DNA of 10,262 nt from Candidatus Methanophaga sp. GoMg3.2 (GTDB lineage: Archaea; Halobacteriota; Syntropharchaeia; Alkanophagales; Methanospirareceae): positions 1-10,262 of the forward strand of contig QBUN01000353.1 in NCBI GenBank assembly GCA_013180565.1, in the 5' to 3' direction. This document shows, one piece after another, positions 7,196-10,262 of the stretch. A program made the position numbers and the translations under genes. Every line of letters begins with the position of its first letter. Position 1 is the first letter of the stretch. Under the pieces are notes generated by a model, which did no database searches, was not told the origin of the DNA, and saw nothing but the letters and a program-made list of their open reading frames with translations.

Positions 7196-8095
7196 TTAGG
7201 ATACAATTAAATACGACCCAATTAAAATTATAACGGCAGCAATGCCTTTGATGATCATTCCTTTTCGTTCCAAACTCTCATTTAGCAATTTAGGATAAAA
7301 AACAGTGAGCATTATGGCAAAGAGGAACACAAAAAATGGCTGCGCTGATGGTATCGCACTCACCAGAGCGACGTAGGTCCTGGAGACCGCATCGAAGTAT
7401 AAAACATAACCTATGCAAACGATAGAACAGTTAATAAGGCAAAGCGCGTATATACTCAAAGGGACCGGTTTTATATCTGCAATGAACTTTCTCCTGATTG
7501 CAGGAGAGAATAGTAGTAGGGGTCTTACAATAAGCTCACCAAGCATGAAGCAGAATAGAAATGTCCAGAAATCTATATACGAGAACATGTATTTCGCAAT
7601 GACATCTTTGCCCGCCAGGATCAAATCTAGCGCTAGTATCAGTAGCAATGCGGGCGATAGCGCCATGTATTTGAGTTCAGATCTCCTAAAAGAGACTAAG
7701 ATCCCACTGAAGATTAGGAGTCCAAAGCCAAGATACTCGTTCTGTGATAACCGCTCGCCAAGGAATATTGATGAAAAAAGGAGTACGAAAAGAGGAGTTA
7801 AGTAGAATAAAGGTGTTACTCGCGAAACCTCCTCTATCAGAAGCGCTTTGTTGTATAGCACGAACATCAATCCAAGAATCATCCCGATTACGAGACTAAC
7901 GAGATAAAACGCGAGATAATCGTGGAACGAAGCGAAAGTAAAAAGGACTAAAACGGGTACTATTAGCGGAATTGTCATGAATATCTGGTAGGAGAAAGCA
8001 TCTTTGATATAGTGCGTCAGAATGAACTTGTCCACTATCACTGCTACCGCCCAAAGGATAGAAGCCAAAAGCGCGAGAATGAACCACCAGTACAT
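7196..8095 (-). CDS. EamA-family (DMT) membrane transporter
   Basis: This is a polytopic inner-membrane protein of the drug/metabolite transporter superfamily, with about ten predicted hydrophobic segments in two EamA-type halves of five. The first segment (WWFILALLASILWAVAVIVD) with its W-A-x-x-x-x-D-K pattern, and PLFYLTPLFVLLFSSIFLGE at the end of the first half, are typical. The second-half equivalent is SAIPSAQPFFVFLFAIMLTV. The substrate is unknown; relatives export or import metabolites and amino acids. I choose the ATG at 8095 (MYWWFILALL, 299 residues). A TTG at 8128 would add 11 residues (MFFLSQHLNIH) not typical of the family. A TATA-like TTAAATATAC lies directly before the ATG and could confuse promoter placement. 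The gene stands alone and converges on hisS. Confidence 0.88.
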   Translation of the reverse strand: MYWWFILALLASILWAVAVIVDKFILTHYIKDAFSYQIFMTIPLIVPVLVLFTFASFHDYLAFYLVSLVIGMILGLMFVLYNKALLIEEVSRVTPLFYLTPLFVLLFSSIFLGERLSQNEYLGFGLLIFSGILVSFRRSELKYMALSPALLLILALDLILAGKDVIAKYMFSYIDFWTFLFCFMLGELIVRPLLLFSPAIRRKFIADIKPVPLSIYALCLINCSIVCIGYVLYFDAVSRTYVALVSAIPSAQPFFVFLFAIMLTVFYPKLLNESLERKGMIIKGIAAVIILIGSYLIVS

Positions 8096-8183
8096 ATGTA
8101 TATTTAAGTGCTGCGATAAGAAGAACAAAAGTTCAAAGAAGTCAGAAATATAGACTCATGTAAGCAATAAAGATATATTACCG

Positions 8184-8201
8184 AAAATTTAATTTATAAA
8201 A
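8184..8201 (+). repeat. 18-bp AT-rich element, copy 1
   Basis: aaaatttaatttataaaa occurs here, seven bases before an ATG at 8209 that would start the lipoprotein signal peptide. The identical 18-mer recurs at 8716-8733, nine bases before the DUF104 start. It contains a perfect TATA-like tttataaa, but that box lies too close to the start codon for a normal promoter, unless translation starts further down. A shorter match, aaatttaattta, is at 17-28. Confidence 0.55.
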
Positions 8202-8252
8202 GTTGAAAATGGAAACAAATACAAAAAAATATGGAATGATGGCACTCTTAGG

Positions 8253-8693
8253 GTGCTAATAATAGGAATTGTATTGATAAGCGGATGCGTGGAGGACACA
8301 GAAAAAGAATATGCAACTGTGCAACCAGCCGAAGAACATGCAACTGTGCAACGAGCCGAAGAACCTGCTGGAGAACCCAGTGTTGTACCAAGTGACTGGT
8401 GTCCTGAAGGAACTGTCAACCCAATTGAAAAATCAAAAATAACAGGGATTGAAAAACATACAATTAATGGGAAAACCGTGAATTTGTGTTGTAAGGAAAT
8501 GAGTCTAGATGGTGAGAAGGTGATGAAGACATGCAGTAGCAAAGACGCTATGTATGTTGTTACATTCATGTACGATGGAACAGGAAAAATGTATAAATCT
8601 AAGGAAATATATCCCGAAGGCGATAAAGTATGCAGTAGGCTATTTAGCCCTGACGGAACTGTAATAATGGAGAGGTGCGTAAAGAGGGAATAA
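8253..8693 (+). CDS. Cys-rich lipoprotein, signal peptide frameshifted
   Basis: This is a small predicted lipoprotein of unknown function. From a GTG at 8253 it reads MLIIGIVLISGC, with lipobox ISGC and the lipid-carrying Cys as residue 12. The signal peptide is too short and lacks the basic N-region. The missing part is present in another frame: an ATG at 8209 reads METNTKKYGMMALLG and would join exactly if GGG at 8251-8253 had one more G. So the gene is either frameshifted or misread at this run. After the Cys comes a charged linker with a duplicated ATVQxAEE. A folded domain follows from about residue 48, with DWCPEGT, LCC, TC, VC and RC giving six cysteines and short beta-like repeats ending in DGT. 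It would sit on the outer face of the membrane. Similar DWCPxG domains occur in archaeal hypothetical lipoproteins as far as I recall. Confidence 0.7.
   Translation: MLIIGIVLISGCVEDTEKEYATVQPAEEHATVQRAEEPAGEPSVVPSDWCPEGTVNPIEKSKITGIEKHTINGKTVNLCCKEMSLDGEKVMKTCSSKDAMYVVTFMYDGTGKMYKSKEIYPEGDKVCSRLFSPDGTVIMERCVKRE
8311..8364 (+). repeat. 27-bp tandem duplication in lipoprotein linker
   Basis: Two consecutive 27-bp units (8311-8337 and 8338-8364) begin atgcaactgtgcaac and differ at one base (c or g at unit position 16), encoding YATVQPAEE and HATVQRAEE. The near identity points to a recent in-frame duplication in the flexible linker between the lipid anchor and the folded domain. Confidence 0.85.
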
Positions 8694-8715
8694 AGAGGGA
8701 AGAAACATGAAACTA

Positions 8716-8733
8716 AAAATTTAATTTATAAAA
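8716..8733 (+). repeat. 18-bp AT-rich element, copy 2
   Basis: This is an exact second copy of the element at 8184-8201, 532 bp away, ending nine bases before the GTG start of the DUF104 gene. Its constant position just ahead of two adjacent accessory genes suggests a shared initiation or promoter element rather than chance AT-richness. Confidence 0.55.
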
Positions 8734-8742
8734 AGATATAAA

Positions 8743-8934
8743 GTGACAGCAATAAAGGCTGTTGTAAAAGATGGCGTGATAAAGCCGTTAGAAGCCATAT
8801 ACCTGCCAGAAGGCGAGGAGATTGTCATTTATATCTCGGACGAGAAAGCAGAAGAATATTCAGATCGGACTGACGGAGAATGGCAAAGATTTAGCTTTCA
8901 TAGTTTTATGAAGACCGAAGACGATGAAGATTAA
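8743..8934 (+). CDS. DUF104 (AF2212-like) antitoxin-type protein
   Basis: This 63-residue protein begins with the DUF104/AF2212-like pattern: IKAVVKDGVIKPLEAIYLPEGEEIVIYI (residues 4-31), a short beta hairpin domain. The family is annotated as the antitoxin side of toxin-antitoxin pairs, normally with a PIN-domain (VapC-like) RNase encoded downstream. Its C-terminal part, EWQRFSFHSFMKTEDDED, is the segment that in relatives contacts the toxin. It is acidic and ends slightly earlier than I would expect. It starts with GTG at 8743 and shows no Shine-Dalgarno. The last 11 bases overlap the start of the next frame (ATGAAGATTAA), which implies translational coupling. No PIN toxin follows; an EEP remnant does. 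The family call is firm, activity uncertain. Confidence 0.82.
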   Translation: MTAIKAVVKDGVIKPLEAIYLPEGEEIVIYISDEKAEEYSDRTDGEWQRFSFHSFMKTEDDED

Positions 8935-9112
8935 AATAGTTACATGGAATATGGCTTATTGGTCACATAAAAATCTTCTTAGCGAAGTATGGGATTATTT
9001 TTTTATAAGCAAAAAATCATCTAAAAAATTACTAAACTGTGAAATCATAGATAACGACAAAAATAGAAAGTATAGTGACCATAATCCAGTGATTATAACA
9101 TTAGAAATATAA
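8924..9112 (+). pseudogene. Endonuclease/exonuclease/phosphatase (EEP) gene with central deletion
   Basis: The 62-residue frame joins the two ends of an EEP-fold enzyme. Residues 1-25 (KIKIVTWNMAYWSHKN and onward) are the first strand, carrying the catalytic Asn of the TWN motif. Residues 26-62 end with RKYSDHNPVIITLEI, which carries the terminal Asp-His pair of the SDH motif. Family members are roughly 220-300 residues. The middle, with the metal-binding Glu of QE, the active-site His and the DxN motif, is absent, so the product cannot be an active enzyme. The junction falls near VWDYF|FISKK, at a run of seven T (8998-9004), and the frame is preserved. The start overlaps the DUF104 stop by 11 bp, which shows that the intact ancestor was co-translated with it. 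Confidence 0.72.
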
Positions 9113-9119
9113 ATTCAAG

Positions 9120-9197
9120 AAAATCATTAAGAGAGCCTTGATGGAGGACAGGGCACTAAGAGCCACAATAGGACTATCCGCATCCGAGTTCGGGTAG
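9120..9197 (+). pseudogene. Transposase N-terminal remnant (IS5-like)
   Basis: In the plus frame from 9120 the sequence reads KIIKRALMEDRALRATIGLS, then ASEFG and a TAG stop at 9195. The pattern xLxxDRxLRAxxGLSxxEF is the N-terminal helix-turn-helix signature of many IS5-type DDE transposases, which continue for about 300 residues; here nothing more is recognisable. It starts 8 bp after the EEP remnant. I cannot see matching terminal inverted repeats or target duplications. The match is short, so this is tentative. Confidence 0.45.
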
Positions 9198-9276
9198 CGC
9201 ATGCTATCGGCGGAATTAAGCGAATGCAAATAACAACTGACAAGTTTCGCAACAAGTCTAGTATACACGATGAAAA

Positions 9277-9789
9277 ATGAGCGATAAAACACGAATAAAT
9301 GAAAAAGCCCATCAACTCATCAGTCTGACTACAGAGTTCTGTGAACAACATCTCGATGATGAATACGAGCAACTATGCGAGAAACTAATACGAAAAAGGT
9401 CTCGTAAACGAAATGTTCCCTATCTCTCCGGGGGGATAGAAGTTTGGGCTGCTGGTGTCATTTATGCATTGGGCCAGATTAATTTCCTATTTGACCGAAG
9501 CTTTGAACCTTATGCAACCCCTGATGATATTTGTGATTATTTTGGAACGAATAAAAGTACCACCTCCCAAAAAGCGAAATTCATTCGAGATATGTTCAAA
9601 ATGAGATACAGGAATGATGAATTCTCAACTGAACGGAATAAAAAGGATATGCCATTCGGCAAATCGATGATGATAAATGGTCTAATCGTACCCATTGATC
9701 TTCTTGAATCCAAATCTCAAGAAGAAGAAGACGAAGAAGATAATACGATGCATGATAAAAAACAGACAGCACTGGACAGCTTCATATAA
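9277..9789 (+). CDS. DUF6398 protein with acidic tail and PIP-box-like end
   Basis: This 170-residue protein matches DUF6398. INEKAHQLISLTTEFCEQHL (7-26), the RKRSRKR patch, EVWAAGVIYALGQINFLFD (55-73), and the DICDYFGTNKSTTSQKAKFI segment (83-102) are its conserved blocks. The last block looks like a helix-turn-helix, and the all-helical pattern recalls cyclin/TFIIB-like folds, so nucleic-acid binding is plausible but unproven. After about residue 141 a tail of Glu/Asp (SQEEEDEEDN, from gaa/gac repeats near 9720-9740) leads to the final QTALDSFI (163-170). That end fits Q-x-x-L-x-x-F-hydrophobic, a PCNA-interacting peptide. The ATG at 9277 has no Shine-Dalgarno; a second ATG at 9270 opens only a five-codon frame. 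The gene stands alone between remnants. Confidence 0.8.
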   Translation: MSDKTRINEKAHQLISLTTEFCEQHLDDEYEQLCEKLIRKRSRKRNVPYLSGGIEVWAAGVIYALGQINFLFDRSFEPYATPDDICDYFGTNKSTTSQKAKFIRDMFKMRYRNDEFSTERNKKDMPFGKSMMINGLIVPIDLLESKSQEEEDEEDNTMHDKKQTALDSFI

Positions 9790-10026
9790 CACTGTGTATG
9801 CGGCTCGCTTTGCTCACTCAAATTGCGGAGCAACTTCACAAACACCGAAAACGTCAAGTTGTGTAAAAAGTCAGGTTTGTATGAACTCAGGTCCATGATA
9901 ACAATTAAGCCAGAGTTATAGGTCCACCCTACGCATGCTTTTCTTTGCCACAATAACCATTAAAAATAAAAAGGTCGAATATTATATTAACCAATCTTTT
10001 AAATCATAAAAAAGGAGGGATAAAAT
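9790..10026 (+). promoter_or_regulatory. Gap before VOC gene, with TATA box and strong RBS
   Basis: The left part (9790-9960) holds no gene I can support. A 22-codon frame (9798-9866, MRLALLTQIAEQLHKHRKRQ and onward) looks protein-like and might be a decayed fragment, but I cannot assign it. The right part is a clear promoter. aatattatattaa (9978-9990) is a TATA box placing the start site near 10010. aaaaaggaggg (10009-10019) supplies a strong Shine-Dalgarno seven bases before the ATG at 10027. This is the best ribosome binding site in the window. Confidence 0.65.
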
Positions 10027-10262
10027 ATGGAACTAAAAAAACTTGTGCCAAATTTTGCGGTTCGGGACATCGAGAAAACAGTTGCGTTTTATCGCGATGT
10101 GCTTGGGTTTAAACTGGAAATGGCAGTACCGGAAGATAAAAGTGGCGTTGAGCAGGAACTGGGAGAGAAAAAGAAGTATATCTACGCCATGATGAGTCGT
10201 GATGGTGTAGGAGTGATGAGCGATATTGAAGAGGATAGGAATCTGGTTGCATACTGTGGTCT
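10027..10262 (+). CDS. VOC/glyoxalase-family protein, cut by window end
   Basis: The first 78 codons are visible; the 3' end lies outside. LVPNFAVRDIEKTVAFYRDV (6-25) followed by LGFKLEMAVPE is the opening beta-alpha-beta module of the vicinal oxygen chelate superfamily (glyoxalase, bleomycin resistance, extradiol dioxygenase). KKYIYAMMSRDGVGVMSDI is the next strand pair. Small archaeal members are about 120-140 residues and have mostly unassigned substrates. Metal ligands cannot be judged because the second half is missing. Expression looks efficient given the TATA box and Shine-Dalgarno directly upstream. Confidence 0.88.
   Translation, partial: MELKKLVPNFAVRDIEKTVAFYRDVLGFKLEMAVPEDKSGVEQELGEKKKYIYAMMSRDGVGVMSDIEEDRNLVAYCG

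Noticed and set aside
9186..9225. Hairpin ggtagc-gcat-gctatc as a terminator or attachment site
   Set aside because: The stem is only six pairs, one of them G-T, with no T-run and no neighbouring integrase.
9101..9372. Minus-strand frames over 9101-9372 as genes
   Set aside because: They overlap the DUF6398 start and the transposase-like remnant, have low-complexity composition and show no recognisable domain.
9798..9866. 22-codon frame MRLALLTQIAEQLHKHRKRQ and onward as a small gene or transposase tail
   Set aside because: It looks protein-like but has no initiation signal and no family match that I can name, so it is mentioned only in the gap description.

Overview
The window looks archaeal. 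Promoters have TATA boxes, the tRNA-Gln starts with A1-U72, the histidyl- and tryptophan-pathway enzymes resemble archaeal versions, and a large secreted caspase/beta-helix protein is present. This mix (caspase plus NosD-type repeats, short DUF104 antitoxin-like genes, DUF6398, EamA transporter) fits a methanogen- or ANME-type member of the Halobacteriota/Methanophagales. That placement is inference and the species is not identified.

Layout. Positions 1-202 hold no gene. At 203-2635 (minus) lies an 810-residue exported protein: signal peptide, caspase-like peptidase with an EF-hand-like loop, a right-handed beta-helix built from an exact 210-bp (70-residue) repeat, and a C-terminal beta-rich domain. 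A tRNA-Gln(CTG) gene sits 7 bp upstream of its start on the same strand. Next, also on the minus strand, come trpA, trpB and trpF: trpB and trpA overlap by 4 bp, and trpF is separated from trpB by 183 bp. trpF is transcribed divergently from hisS, and the gap between them carries a perfect 15-bp inverted repeat. hisS (plus) converges with an EamA-family transporter (minus), leaving 14 bp between their stops.

From about 8180 onward the character changes to small accessory and decaying genes. A short Cys-rich lipoprotein gene has its signal peptide apparently split by a one-base frameshift. A DUF104 antitoxin-like gene overlaps the remnant of an endonuclease/exonuclease/phosphatase (EEP) gene whose middle is deleted in frame. 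A short transposase-like remnant follows. Then come a DUF6398 gene with an acidic tail ending in a PCNA-binding-like motif, and a VOC/glyoxalase-family gene that runs off the window end.

Functionally, trpF, trpB and trpA supply the phosphoribosylanthranilate isomerisation and the last two reactions of tryptophan synthesis. The other trp genes (trpE, G, D, C) are not in the window. hisS and the tRNA-Gln serve translation. The caspase/beta-helix protein and the lipoprotein would act at the cell surface. The 8.2-9.8 kb segment reads as a small accessory island with signs of deletion and insertion.
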